Assembly: GCA_018398765.1 (NCBI GenBank)
Contig: JAHBMJ010000183.1
Coordinates: 1 to 54,514, forward strand
Source of the DNA: Chromera velia
Taxonomy: Eukaryota > Sar > Chromeraceae
DNA length: 54,514 nucleotides
Direction: 5' to 3'
The notes beneath the pieces were generated by a model, which saw only the letters and a list, made by a program, of their open reading frames with translations, had not been told where the DNA came from and did no database searches. The position numbers and the translations under genes were made by a program. This document shows positions 11,999 through 26,453 of this stretch, in pieces. How positions within the stretch are numbered: position 1 is the first letter of the stretch; each line of letters opens with the position of its first letter.

Positions 11999-14900
11999 CT
12001 GCATTCATCCATCGATCGATCGATCGATAAGCCACGGAGTGATTTTGTGCCTATACAAGACTCGATGGAGATATACATATATGTGTATAGAATAAGAAGA
12101 AAGACATGAGAAACTCCCAATTCTTTAATTCAGATTCTTCATCGAGTCGTGAAGATTACACGCAGAGACCGAGCAATCGCCCTAGCGAGTCTTAAGAAGG
12201 ACCTGGAGCTAGGCCTAACTTGTGGAAACAAAAACGCAGAATCCATGCGGGGTGTCAGTCAAAGAGGGAGGGCACTTTGGGTGACGGGGGAAAAGCGAGA
12301 GCAAGAAAATACAGACACACAGCTCTCATAGAGAAACGGTCATGGTCGAGAGAGAGCAACTGCGTGCGTCAAACAGAAGTCGGCCGGGGGATGAGAGGGA
12401 TGAAACGAAGGGAATATGGACGAAGTGGAACGACAACATGTCTTGTATCGGAGAAATAAGACAGAACGAAGAAAGAAAGAAACCAATTGCATCAGAGAAG
12501 GAAGAAGATGAAGAGGAAGAAGAAACAAACGACTCACGATCGCACTGAAAAGGAAGCTCGGACCATCTCCCGTCGTTGCACTGGACAGTTCCAACCTGCA
12601 ATCGCCCATCCATCCATTCACGCTTCCAACCGTCCATCCACTCTTCTTTCTTTGCATCGCCACTCGCACTCCCTTTTGCTCTTATTGCAGCTGCTGCGAT
12701 CTGTCATTTTTCTCTCCGTCTGCCTGTTTGTCTACTCGCGTTTCCAATAGACATAGCCTCACGGACATCGGGCCAAAAAGCCGCTTTTGCAACTAAGGGC
12801 AGAGTGTCTTAATTGTTCTTACGGATCGTTTCGCGTGTCATTTCTGTCTGCACCTTTTCCTACAATCTGCCTCTGTTAATACAATCACGCACCCAGTATT
12901 GTCTGAGTGAAAAAATAAATCAAGCAGAGTTGACCGACCGACCGACCGACCGACCGTATCAAAATGGTTCTGCTCGAAGTGGAAGGAATCCATTTGCCTC
13001 CAAACAGGCGAGAAACCCTTGCCGGTGTTGCAGGTGACGATATGCAGGTCGCCGTGCTGCAGTCAGGAGAGGAGTTAGGGGGCGCACAGACAGAGAGAGA
13101 GGGATATCTGATTGTGCCATAGTCGTCTTTTTTGAAACGACTCCACGCGCATACCAGAGATTTCCCCTCCACACTTCATATTCACACGTACATGTTCCCC
13201 ATGTACGGGTATGTATCCACCAGATACACAAAAAGAGCCAATGTACTGACGCGAATGTGTCCTAACTTCCCCTTTTTCTTCCTGATTGCCTGACCAGACG
13301 TGCGCGGTCGAGCATGTCCTCGTCGCCTATGATGGGCCCCCCGAGGGGGTCGAAGGCCGCCGGGTTGTTCCTAAGGATGCTCCTGACGATCTTGTAGGGA
13401 GAATTGTCGTTCTTCGTGCATTGCCGCTCTGCACACTTGTAGATCTGCGTGTCCATCTGCACGCACGTTTGCAGACAGACAGAGAGAGACAGGCAGTGAG
13501 GGAGGGAGGGATGAAGCACAGAGAAGAAAAAGACGACTTACAAGTGAAGACTCTGCAGATGAAATGACAGGACACGGAGCATTCAACGCCCTCCAAAAAA
13601 CAGGGAGCCTGCTCTCGACAGAATCTGCACACCGTCTATTGAAAATGTTCTCCTACAAGCATATTGCCGAGCTGGCTGTGTGTTTCAAATGGTTGGCCAA
13701 TTTTCCCTTGCTGCCCACTCTTCTGCGACACATGCAGAAAAGCAAAAGAAAAATGGGAGAGGGGTGAAATCAAGGAACTTTTCGTTTAGCGTGTCAGAAA
13801 GAATCTCCTCTCATTTTCGACACTTGAAGCCGCTTACTCTTTTGCTCTGCATTTTTGAGCTAGCTGTTTCTCTCTCTACCTTTTCTCGCCGTGGACACTC
13901 ATGCACGTACTTACTTTTGACTTTGAAGTCATTCTGTTGGTCTTGGAGGGCGGCTTGAAACCCTTTTCCTTCGCTTCTTTGTGGAGACTGTTGAGCTGCG
14001 CTTGCTCTGCCCTGATCTTTGACTCGTCTTTCCCTTGGTCAAAATCCTCTTGGTCTTTGATCGCGTCCTCCCATTCGGCTGCGGCATCAAATTCATTCGT
14101 TCATTCATTCATTCATTCATTCATTCAGTCAGTCAGTCAGTCAGTCAGTCATTCAGTCAGTCATTCAATCAGTCAGTCAGTCAGTCAGTCAGGCAGTCAG
14201 GAAGTCAGGCAGTCAGGCAGCCAGGCAGTCAGTCAGTCAGTCAGTCAGTCAGTCTGTTTATTTGTTTGTTTGGGTGTACACATTCTTTCGTTCGTTTGGT
14301 CTGGGTGTGTGTCTGTGTCTGTGACACACTCCATGCACAGCATTCTGCGTTAGCGTCTATGTCGTCGCTCCTGTCTTTCTCTGTTGTGTGTGATTGTACG
14401 TTCATTCTTATTGGATGGCATACGTACGCGGATGGGGCACTGACACTTCTCTCACATGAGGGCACGTTTTGTCTACTTGGGAGAGCTAGAACATTCCTCT
14501 CTCTCTAGGCAAGGCATTCTTTTTTGTATTTCTCGCTGTGTAGCCAGACTAACTGACACGCTGAGTATCTTGAGAGGGCCTTGTTGCAAGGAGAGTGGGC
14601 GTTCTGGGTGTGGTAGTCGATGCATTTGTTCCTCAAAACGGCCGTGTAGGTGGGATTACACCGCCCTGCACGCCACACAGACACTCATAACACAAAGGGG
14701 AATAAAAGAAAATGCTTCTATATTGAGACTGAGGCACTCGTACAGAACACCCGTGTCTGGTCAGTGAAAGAGAAAAGAGGTCTGTCCGTAAACAGACGGA
14801 TCGAGGGGGGACACATCGATGGATGGACAGGACGGCAAGGGTGTTCATGCGTCATTGAGCTTTCTGTGTATGAACACCAAGGGGACTCAAGCAGCTGTGG

Positions 14901-15723
14901 AGAGATGAAATCAGTAATGAAAGCAGGACTCCAACCTTTCTGAGGCTCGGAACACAGAAAGAAGCACAACTCCCTCCCTCGATCCAAACTGACTGAGGCA
15001 GAGAAGAGAAGCCGGACTCCAGTGCCCATCCAGACAAGTGACCTCCTCGAATAGACTGATGTCATGCCGCACCTGCAGGCAGGGAGGCACCATTGGTCGG
15101 TCAACAGAATGACGAGCTAAAAGAAGAAGTCAATCGTCTGAAATATAAGGTCCTCACGACCAAGATGTCCTCTCATGTGGAATGATTGCAATCTGGTGAA
15201 CATGTGTGTGTACCGTTTTTTTCCACAATCAGAATCAAAGATTCGCACTTCTTCTTTCCTTGTGCGCGCGCCTTTTCAGCCAGAGGTCTCCAAAATACAC
15301 CCATTAACGAATGCAGATCAATGACCATGCAATCTTACCAACCATCTGTCTAGCGGCAGCAGGGAAAAATCCACTACGCCTGTTCGTGTCACCCTTGCAC
15401 CTCAACAGTCGCGTTGTGCCATGAAGCACCTCGGGAAAGCTCTTCCCAGTCTCCTCCTGCATGAATCAAGAGAATGCATGCACAGTTTTTTGAACTTTCT
15501 TTTGGGTCTTTTTGGCGTCTTGGTTGCCTTCGCGTGAGTCGGAGCACACATTTTGCGCGTTGATTTGCTCTTGTTCATAGCAATTTATCTCAAAAGATGC
15601 ATGCACACCTGAATAGATGGAGAGATGAGTCAGTGAAAAGGCACACACAAGAGTGCATATCTAAGAATGAACGAAAACTCACAGGCCTTTCTTCCGTGCA
15701 GCGGAACATCAATTGCAAGCATG

Positions 15724-15760
<37 letters not shown>

Positions 15761-18700
15761 ACAGACAGAGATCTTCCTGCACACACGCACACACACACAC
15801 ACACAATCACAGACAGAGACAGAGACAGAGACAGAGAGGCAGACAGTCGCACCGTGAGGTCATCTCCTTTTGGTTCCACCAAATGATTGGTCTGGTACAC
15901 TGCGACGCGGGAGCTGTCGGGTATGTACTCCGGACAAAGCTCTGCATGCAGACACAAAGGGAATCAAGAGTTGACTCGATGCCTTCAATCCACACGTTGG
16001 GTATCGAGTGCGCCCTCGATCGGGTTCACAACTTTCAACAAGAAGCTGGCCGAACATAAAGGGAACGGAAGGTGGCCAACAGGAAAGAAGAGAGGGCAGA
16101 AAGAGTGTGACGGTCTGCAACGGGCCTCACTCGCACACAATGAATTCTCCCATGAATTGATCGTCTGCTTCTGAAAACGACGTACTGCAAGATGGAAGAT
16201 CATGACAAAATGAATTGTGCCGAGCGACTTACGCGATTCACCGTTCAGGGCATTCAACTGCTGTATCGATATCTCGACTGACTTCTGCAGACCATGGTAG
16301 ACCCAATCCACCTGCCCCCATTGCAGACGAGTCTGTCCTTCCAGGGTTCCCCTTCGACTTTCGGATAGAAGGTCTTTTGGACCTCCACGGCTCCATTGTT
16401 CTCCACAGTCATCTGACGGCAATCATCGAATGAATCAAGGGATTCATTTTTTTATTTGTAAACAGACGTGACAAAGGCGCACAAATAAAGGGAGACAGAA
16501 TGTAGAGAAAGACATGGAAATGCGCAAAAAGTGCACATCAAACACAGAGCATGCCAGTGAAAATCGACAAAGAGACAGGCAAATGCTTCCACCCCTCTTC
16601 TCCTAAATGAAATCTCTTACCGGTCCGTAGCCAGGTTTGCATTTCAGTGTCGCTGTCGCTCCTGCTTTAAGATACTCCTCCATCTCGCCATACAGATCAT
16701 ACTCGAGTTCATATTCCTGCATGCAGTTCATTTGATTGTGTACGCAAGTGTACCGAACCATGCAAGAGACTTGAACAGGCGGTGTGCACAAATGAATGAA
16801 GAGATCCACATGATGCACATAGAGAGACTTTCCTGCAATCTGTCTGGGTGATCGATCTTCAGTTAAAAAACAAGGTAGGAGAATAGAGCAATCATTTTGT
16901 GCATCCGCACACAAAGAGACTGAGGGAGGCGTGGGGGAACCCAGGTGGCAAAGAGGCTCCAAAGGAAGACATCAACACAACGACTCAACCGACCAACCTT
17001 CGAATCCACAAGGTGATGAATACCCTCGTCTTCCTCAAAAAACTGGCAAGACTCTGCAAACAATTCAGATAGGGGACAAGCACAGTGTCCTCACTTGCGA
17101 GGGCTGGTGTCATTTGATATCTGGTGAAAGGCTTATCTTGGCTGCGTTATCATTCCTGGAGCAAGGCAACGAAACAAACACTAGAAGATTAACTACTGCG
17201 TCCCGTCCTTTTCTCCCCTCACCAGCTTGAGTATTCACATCCATCAGACACACAAAGAGATGGACTGACTGTCGCAAGCGATTGAGGGAAACTCCCACCG
17301 TCCGTGAATGCAGGTCAACTCCTCGGTGGCGTTCCAAATTGAACTTCTAGAGGAGTACCGACTGTCGATGTTGCACCGAATCTGCAAACGGCCACACGAT
17401 CAATCACGAAAAAACGTGAGCGCACTCACGGCATCCACACCCACAGCATTCATTTTTATTCACAACGTTCTTTTTACTGTGCATCAAAATGAATGAATGA
17501 ATGAATGAATGAATGAGAGCTCACTCACGGCGTCCACACCCACAGACGCTTGTATACACAAGAAACATGTCTTTCACCGACGGCACCCACGGACAGAAAA
17601 AAAAAAAACAAGAGAGAAGCAGAAGGAGAGGATGAGTACAAGGCGGAGAACACGAACAGGAGTTTATGCGAGGGACAGAGAGAAAAACGGGAACAGCAAT
17701 AGAAAAAAAGACTTCCTTCCTCTTTCCGACCGACCTCGACTTTGCTTCCATGGGGGGCTGTGAGTCCCCTTCTCCACTCGATGTCGTCTGGCACAATCAT
17801 TTTGAGTTTGTGAAGTTTCGGATTGAAGTTTCGCCATTGGGTTTCGAAGGGAGGGCACTTGGCTGCACAAACCATGTATGATCGGTAGTACCGATCCATT
17901 GAAGTTTGCTTCACAGACACACGCGCACACACGGAGAGTGAGAGAGAAAGTCAGAGATCCAATTCTCAATATTCAGGCGGACACGTTTCCTTTGTGCGGC
18001 GACGGTGGACAACCCTTTCCTCTCATTGCCTTCTTTTGCTCTTCCTCCCTGTATGCATGCATCTGTGTTTAAGTAGGGGAAAGCAAAGTCGAATAAACTC
18101 CAAAGAAAAAACGAATCAAAAGAATTCACCCCCTCGAGATCCACTCCCCTTACCATTCCATTCCATTACGCGCACGCGCGCGCGCGCGTGTGTGTGTGTG
18201 TGTGTGTGTGTGCACTATGGGAGCAAGAAACAACAGAAGAATGAATTAGCACGAGCTCCTCTCCCCCCCGCTCCCGTTTCTTCCCCTCCCCTCCTCACAC
18301 ACCCATGCACTCCCCTCACCATTGCATTGCAAATCGACTCTTTGCATCATGCCGTTGTTGCACGAGATTTGAACGTTCGAAGGAGAGATGGCCCCGGCAG
18401 ACTGCCCATACCCAGCGGCGCACATCACGTTGACGGTGTGGCCGTGCCGGAGTCCGGTGGGGAACTCTAGCGCCAGGCTGACGGCATGCAGGCGAGCAGG
18501 CAGACAACGGCAAGCAGCATGCACAAACGCTTTAAGCAGAGATGGAGGAAAGAATGAGTCCAGGAAAGAAAAGAAGAACGTGGCAGGCACACGTACATGG
18601 AAATGCAAAGCGACCTCCATTTCACAATTAGACATACACAGTTGAAGGCAGATGGATGGAAGGAAGGGCAACATCTCAATTCAAGCTTTCGCTGCAAATA

Positions 18701-18988
18701 GGTCATCCTCTAGCTGTGGGAGTTGCATTGTCTTTTTCTCTTTCGCCTTTAGTGGAGTGTTTTTCGCACCTCGACACACCGATGGGCACTGCGCAATTGA
18801 GCAAGCAAGCGATCAAATAAGCAAAACTTTGCCTGAGAGTGATGAACTGATGAGTGTTTTTGTGGCAGATCAAGAAAGGGCCTGACAAACGAACCGCGCA
18901 AGTGAGGGGAAGTACTCGTAGCCGAGGCCCTTGGAGACTGGAAGAGGGCACCTTCCTGTACAGACACACAGACACACACAAAAGAATG

Positions 18989-19029
<41 letters not shown>

Positions 19030-20072
19030 ACACACAGAGAGAGAGAGAGAGAGACTGACTGTAGCAGACGATTCTTCTGTCCATCCAGACCCCGTGGATG
19101 CACTCCAGAATCTCATGGTCGAACATCACAGGTGTGCCGTCTGCCAGGGCAGCAGTCGAGAGTTGCTCCTCGCACCTCACGTTGACCATCGACCTTTCCT
19201 GTGTGGTCCCCCCAATCCGCGTGTAGATGTACCCCTCTTCCTGTCTGGAGAACTCGGGACACTTGGCTGCATGCGGAAATAATTATATGAATGAAGCGGG
19301 GCACGAAGAACACGAAAGGCTCTGTGCATAGAAATCAGAACACTAAGGCAAACCGAGGTAAGTCAAAAGCGTCGAGAGACAGCGAAAGAAAAATTGTTTG
19401 CGGCCTGGCGTGCAAAATTCATGCTTTGTGCCGAACCTGAACGCATCTTCTCTCTCTAGCTTTCATGTATGCACTGTTGCAAGTTATCCGACATGTAGTA
19501 CATGGAAAGGCGCCCGTTTCGGCCGAAAGGAATACAAAAAGACAGACACAGGGAGAGAGGGACAGCTTTACGAACAGAAAAGCGAATGGAATCAGAGACA
19601 AGCTTGTGGAAAGAAGCCCCGCGACGTACCTCTACAGAAGATGGAGACCTTCTGAAAGGCGCCATTGAGACACACATTTATTTTCATGCAGAATACAGAA
19701 GAATGCAGAAAAAGAGACGTACCTCTACAGAAGATGGAGACCTTCTGAAAGGCGCCATTGAGACACGAGAGCACTTGAACGTTCTCCCTGTCCAAAGGCT
19801 CCGCGTCGTCTCTGCACTCTACGCGCACCATCCCCCCTGGCTTTGTGGCCTCCTCTACCGTCCCGACAGTTCGAACAATGTACCGCCCTCCCATTTTCAC
19901 CACATCTTGTCTGAGTCCATCTAGGTTGCAGGGGGCTGCAGGGAGACAAGCAGGCAGGCAGGAAGGAAATGAAAGGAAAAGAGGAGACATACATTTGCAT
20001 CATCTGGAATTTCCATCACAGATGAGAGAAGAAGCAAAACCTCAAAAAAGAATCAAAAGGAAAGCGAAGGGA

Positions 20073-20107
<35 letters not shown>

Positions 20108-23100
20108 CGCTGACTGACGGTGGCATCGCAACAGCGGCATGCTGAACGTTCCCCATCTGCACTTCATCTCCCCCATGTTCTCCTCGTTGGCCGTTCCTGG
20201 AACCGGGAAGGTGCCGTCCTCGCACTTCACGTTCAAATCGACCCCATGGGACATCGGCAGGCCCCTCCACTGCATCTCTGGCCCTGTGTTTTCGTATCCC
20301 ACAACGCGCATGTGGGACTTTGAGTGGATTGGCACATCCTCTGGCCGGCAGTCCTCTGTAGGCAGGCAGGAGGCAGATCATCCGAGAGGTCGATAAGTGA
20401 GTGGAATGATTTGCAGGGAACGAGGTCAATATGGAACAAGGGGGCGGTTTGTGGGAAATGCAAGAAAGAATCTGTAAGTGGAGAAATGAGAACCATCAAG
20501 ATGCAATGTATGTATAAGAGAGGAGGAGGGCTAGGAGCAGGGTGAGAAAATTCGCGAGCTTGCGTGTAAGTCAAATGGAAAGGGCGAAGGACACACGCAC
20601 CTGCGCAGACAAGCCAGAGCTTTGAGAATTCGCCGTCGTCGCAGAGGACGGGAGAGGGCTCCGATCCACTCGAAGGACGCCAGCCGTCCGCGCACTCGAC
20701 GTACATCTTGCTTCCATGCGGAATGCGGGCACTGTTGAGGGACACGCGAGGGGGGGTCTCCGTGAGGTTATAGCCCCAAGGGGGGAAGTAGAGGCGGGGG
20801 TCATCATCCGGTCCTGTCGCCTTCTTCTGTTGGATGCAGGACTCTGCAGAGGTAGGGGGAGAAGCAATTTTGCGTGCGTTAATGAACTGTTTTGTTTTCA
20901 GCTTGTACACACAAAGGTTCGCATGGAGCTGTGCCACAGCTGCACAGACGTCGCATCGTCTTCTCTTCTTCGGTGTAGGAAGAGTGGGAAAAGAGGAACA
21001 GAAAATGAATGGCTTTGAAAAGCATTAGAGACGAAAGAGGACGAAGATAGAACGAATCCGCTGGCCATACAGTACCGGAGCAGGCAACAGGGCAAGGTCG
21101 AGAAAAAGAGACAAAAAGTGCTTAAAGCCTCGCAAACAGAGAGAGAGACACATGCAGACTAACTCTTGCACTGAAGGTCAAAACGCATCCACGCGCCGTC
21201 TTCACAAAGCGCAACGCCCGTTTTTTCTTTCGTGATAGGATGCTGGAAGTTCGTCTCATTGCAGACGACGCGGAGGGCGTGACCGTGATGTGCCGTCTCG
21301 TTTGGCCCCACAGGATTCTCAATCACGTATCTGCAGACATCAAAATCAGAAATAACGAGACGAAGAATGATTTTCAGTCACTTCGCCACTATGCATTTCC
21401 ACACAAAGACCGGTCTTTAGTAAATGGCTATAGAAAGTAGGGGAAGTCGTGTCCAAGAAGAGAAGCGTATGGAAAAATGTTCACGGAAAAGAGGAGGGAG
21501 AAAAGCCTGGACGACTCAGAAAGAAGAGGACGGAGACCGGAAAGTGGAAGGCAAATTTACGACGAATCCAAAAGGCAAAAAAGAAACAAAAGGAAAGAAC
21601 AAGAAAGACCCCCCGGAAAGCCACAGACAAACAAACCTGTTGTTTCGGATGTCGTCTGGGAGCATCTTGAAATCCGGGCAGTCCTCTGCAGATAGAGAGA
21701 GAGAATGTGTAAACGCATTTTATTTCATACAAAAAAAAAAAGAATTCCGGGAAGTCCTCTGCAGATAGGGAGAGAGAATGTGTGAAAAGGAGAAACAAAT
21801 CTCAATGTACACAAGCAAGAATGGCCTGGGGATACGAGAACACATGAGAAGCGCAGGCGGTTTCGTCGGGATAAAGCTGGACTGATTGAAGCTCCTTGAA
21901 TCCGGTTGAAGAGGCAAATGTGGAAACAAAATGGTTCAGCTGGTTATCCATGAGAAAGTTGGCGAGGAACCAGGATGGGGCAAGTCAGTTCTTGTGAGGA
22001 GGGGGGAAAACCTTTATTGGAAATGATGCACTATGCGTGTATCCACTGTCACGATTCAATCCGACCCCACTGTTGCCAACGAGCATCGACAATTTGAGTA
22101 CTTACATGCATACCTATACAAGCACACGCTCACATTTTTGTGTGTGCAAGCAAATGAACACACATTGCTGTAAACACCATCAGACGCACTCACTGACTCT
22201 TGCAGACAAGTGTCAAAGGTTCCCACTCTCCGTCTGAGCACGTGAGCGTCTGTTGCTGCGCCACCTTCCCCGTGAGGCTTTTGGGTCCCTCCACTCCGTA
22301 GTGGCCCTCCGTGCACATGACCTTGATGCTGTCTCCGTGCTGCGCGCCTGCGTGGTCCTTGCTGAGTTGGTATCTCACGAGGTCGGGGGCAGGCATTTTG
22401 TTGCATCCTCCTGCACAAATACATCCATCGTGGAATGAAGGGGGGGGGTGCTTTCAATGGTCATGGTTGGGGTGACCTGTCCGGCTGGAAGTTCGGATTG
22501 AGTGCAAAATAAAAGGTCCTTATGACTTGCTTCCGTAAAAAGAGGCCTCTTGGGGAAGTGTGCATGTTGGTGCGCTCTATTTTCAGCATTTCCGCGCAAA
22601 AGAAGGGAAAATGTATGTAAATTTCCACTTGCGTTTTCCAGTGCATCTCAGAAACACTTCAGGAAAGTGCTTGCAATGAGGCAAGAAAGGCCACAAGAAC
22701 ACGAAAAGAACAAAAACAAAAAGGGAAAAGAACCACTCTATTTCCGTTTGTCTGCTTGCTCGCTCGTTACAAAACCGAAAATGTTACGACTGTTTCTCTC
22801 TGTCTGTATAGCTTTCATTTCCTCTTCCCCAGAAGAAGAAAACCCGACTGACTCATGCAGAGGAGCGTCAACGGTGAGAACATTCCATTGACGCACGCAA
22901 CCTGCGCAGTGTTGTACCCCGTGTCTTCCGGTTTGGACTCCTTACACCCCTTTCCCCCGTCGCACTTGACAGGGGAGAACCCTGCTTCGGTGTCACACTG
23001 GAACCTCCAAACCGCTCCGTGGGAGGTGTACGGTCTGTTCGGGTTGCTGCCGTCGTGCACAAGCTCGCGACTGTACCCTCTTCTTGCATTGGGCAGGTCA

Positions 23101-26100
23101 CCCTCGGCGCAATCGCCTGCAATGCGAAAGAAGAGGAAAGGGAAAATGCTTATTCTGGGAGGCAACAGACAATTAAGGGAAAAAAGGGGACAAGGGCGAA
23201 AGAAAGGAAAGAGTGGAAGAAGGGAGAAGGAGATGGATGTGAAAAAGAAGAGGAAAGGAGGGAGTCAAAAAAAGAAAGCAGGACGGAATGACACAAGCGA
23301 GGAAAGCAGCATATTAGGTAGCAAGGCTTCGCACTCTCACTAACGTCGGCAGATGAGGGTCCGTGCCGTCCACAATCCGTTGACGCATCGCACCACCTGC
23401 ACGCGTTCCTCTGTGGCTGATGAGGCCCTGTCTGCGCAGGTGATTTCTCTTTCATTGCCGTGTTCTGTCCCCCTGCCCTTCACCGAGTACTCTGGGAAAT
23501 GTTCCAGCTCTGTGTACTCTGGACACAGCGCTGCAAGAAAACGAAATTATCAGAAAGGTTATTGTGTTGCCTTCTCTTTCATTCACAAAAAAGGGAAAGA
23601 ACAAGGAGCAAGGATGCATCAAAAACATGGAAGACTCAGAAACACAGGCGCCTCCCTAACCAACACACGCATTCATAGTCTCGACTGAATGGGTGGAAAT
23701 CGGAACAACAAACTGCGACAAGCTACCACCATAAGACGTGGTAGTCTCAGTGCAGATATAAATCGGTTCAACGATTAAGTCTAATGTTTACAGAAAGTCG
23801 AATGAAAAGGAACTTACGAGCGCAGGCCAGCGTCCTAGCAGACCATTCCCCCTCAATGCATCGAAGAACGTCAACTGCTGCTGCTTCGTTGGCCACCTCT
23901 GCATCCTCCCCCTCGCCCTGTAGGGACAAGCAAAGGTTGACATGCAGCGTTTGATCTTCGGTGGGTCTCTTCCTCGCTCTTCCTTTTTTGCATCCCTTCC
24001 TTTTGTTTTGTCTCTTCTCTTTTTTCTCTTTTCTTTTTTCTGCTTTTCTTGTCTTCTTTCCGTCTCCGCGCCTCTTGCACAAAGAAAAAGAGAACACAAA
24101 AAAAGGCAGGGAGCAAGCAAAGATAGGGGCGGTCCCATCTGACAGTTTTCTTTTCCATTCCCGCCCTATACTCAGTCTCCTTCTTTCTGAAACCTCCAGC
24201 GACCAGAGAAACGCAGAATGCTAGAAGTAAGGCAACGACGTGTCAAATGGCCCACGTAATTGATCTGTGTCTCTTCTTTTTTGTTCTGTTCATGGCTGCC
24301 TCCCCATTGTCCCCCTCACCCACCTGCAGGAGACTCGAGGAGGAGAAGTTTGCTGCACACACAATGTTGGCCTCTGCGCCCGGATCAAATTTGAGACGGT
24401 CTTTCATTTCCATTGCCGGTGTGAAGGTCTCCTTGCCGGGATCCCGGAAGGCGACCTCGTAGGCTGGACTGCTGAGAATGTCCATGATGTCTTCACGGGA
24501 ACAGACCTCTGCAGGCAGGCAGGCAAGGAGAAGGAAATTGTTGCATACGTGCACAAATGCAGCTATTTGAATATATATGTGTGTGTGCGCGCGCGTGTAC
24601 GCGCGCGTGCGTGTGGATGCAGGAGTGTACGCAATGTCTCGATTTTTGTGCTTTCTGTTGGATACAGGGATGGATGAAGTCCAAAAAAAGATTGAGCACC
24701 GTTCTCCACATCTAAACATGCGTCTGAATCACCCGACGCCCCTCCGTTACTCTGCGGTTGTCTAAGTTTGGCTGTGACAGCTGTCTGTCTTTTCCATGTG
24801 GCCGCATAAGAGCCGTCCATGCACCTTCCTGGAGAAAGGAGAGAGAGACTGACTTTCACATGTGAGGAGCAGTGAAGAGAAGAATGAGAGCTCGACTCTG
24901 TCTGCCTGCTGGAGGTCTGGGTCACCCAAGCAGCTGATCTGCTGCTCCTTCCCGATCTCGCTCTCGATTGCTCGGAAACCCTTCTTTTTGTTGCACCTGC
25001 ACACATGAACACATAAACATGGTTGTATACGTACATGAAAAACACAGAGAGACATACCCATGAACGAGGACTAACATGCACCCCCCCACGTGTACACGTA
25101 ATTTCTGTATTGCACACACACGCATGTACACATGCAGTGGGGTAAACCTCCACGAGCACGCACTCGCATACACCCACCCACACGAGACATTCAAAAATAC
25201 ACGCTCACACACATATATTCAAAGAGGTCACCACATGCGAAGAAAAGTAAATCTGAAAGGGCCTATGCTTCAAGTGTTTATTATGAAACCGCAAAAAACA
25301 AAATCCAGTTGATCGCATATTTTGTCTGTTGTATCTTTCAGTACTCGTATTTGTCAGCTCGACTTTCAGGCACCTTATCCCCGTCTGTGTTTCTTTGAAC
25401 ACCTTCCCCTCTCTCGATCTGCAGCTGACTTGACGTTAATCTTCGTTCCATAAGAGATCTCTCGAGGCAGAGATCCGGCAATGGTCTTTCCCTCCGTGTC
25501 GGTCATCTGGGGGATGTAGGGGCCGTGGCAGCCCGATCCGTCAGGCATGGGGTCGCATAATTTTGCGTAGAGGTCCGTTGTCGGGCAGTTCTCTGCAGTG
25601 TGGAATTTGAAAGAGAGCAGAGATGGGCAGGCAGGCAGACAGGGACGTATGAGATTGGCTGGACTGCCGCAACACAAAAGAACTCCAGCGGGTAACACGA
25701 GAAGGTTTTTGAAGAACGACGACGGATCTCTATCCAGACATGCCTGGCTGGCTTTTCTTTGCAAGAACAAAAACAAGGTCGTTCGATGATTTGTCGCATC
25801 ACTTGGATCCCGGACTCAGTGGAAGTCTCCACAAAGGTTCCTAGAGTGCTATCTTTTCTTTTCCCTTCTGCTGGTCTCCTTTTTCTTTTTCTTTTAGAAC
25901 AGCATGATATGGAATGCTGGTCAAAGATCCTATTTGCCAGACTGCTGACTCACTGACGTTTGCACACGAGCGTCTGCAGTGACCATTCTCCGTCGATGCA
26001 GAGAAGCTTCTCTTTCCGAGAGACCCCCACAGGGCTATATCCAACCTTGCAGCTGATCTCACGAAACGCGTCGGCACCGAAACCAGAGTCCTGCCCACCA

Positions 26101-26419
26101 GATATGTTGTACGCCTTTTTGTCGTCCAACGAGAACATTGGACAACGACCTGCTCGGAGCGACAAAGAAGGAAATTCGAATATTGAGAAAAACACACAAA
26201 TATAAATTGGCCCGTCCTTCGCAGGAGATCAGGAATCCTGCCTAACGCGTCATCGAAACAACAAAGAAAAAGGCAGGCGCTCATGAGAAACAGATTCACT
26301 GAAGAACGAAGATCACACTCGCAGTTGGAAGAAACGAAGTATCGATCCTCCTTACGACCCAACAAACGTGGGCAGACAGTTGACCTCAAGAATATTCCTG
26401 CATCTGATTCATGGACGTG

Positions 26420-26453
<34 letters not shown>

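Noticed and set aside
11284-12120. Long minus-strand open frames with Cys-Val and Ser-Leu repeats
   Set aside because: They are translations of (CA)n/(GA)n microsatellite in an intron; only 11998-11802 is supported as an exon.
15985-16060. Short minus-strand frame with cysteines, possible extra exon
   Set aside because: Exon 16412-16283 joins 15941-15853 in phase without it, and no clear module fits.
19419-19601. Cys-containing minus-strand frame between two CCP exons
   Set aside because: Joining exon 19935-19723 directly to 19266-19060 keeps phase and gives complete modules; this frame lacks CCP spacing.
19594-19669. Second copy of an exon end (locus B), possible additional exon
   Set aside because: It has no acceptor of its own in front of it other than insert sequence and would repeat only the last 14 residues.
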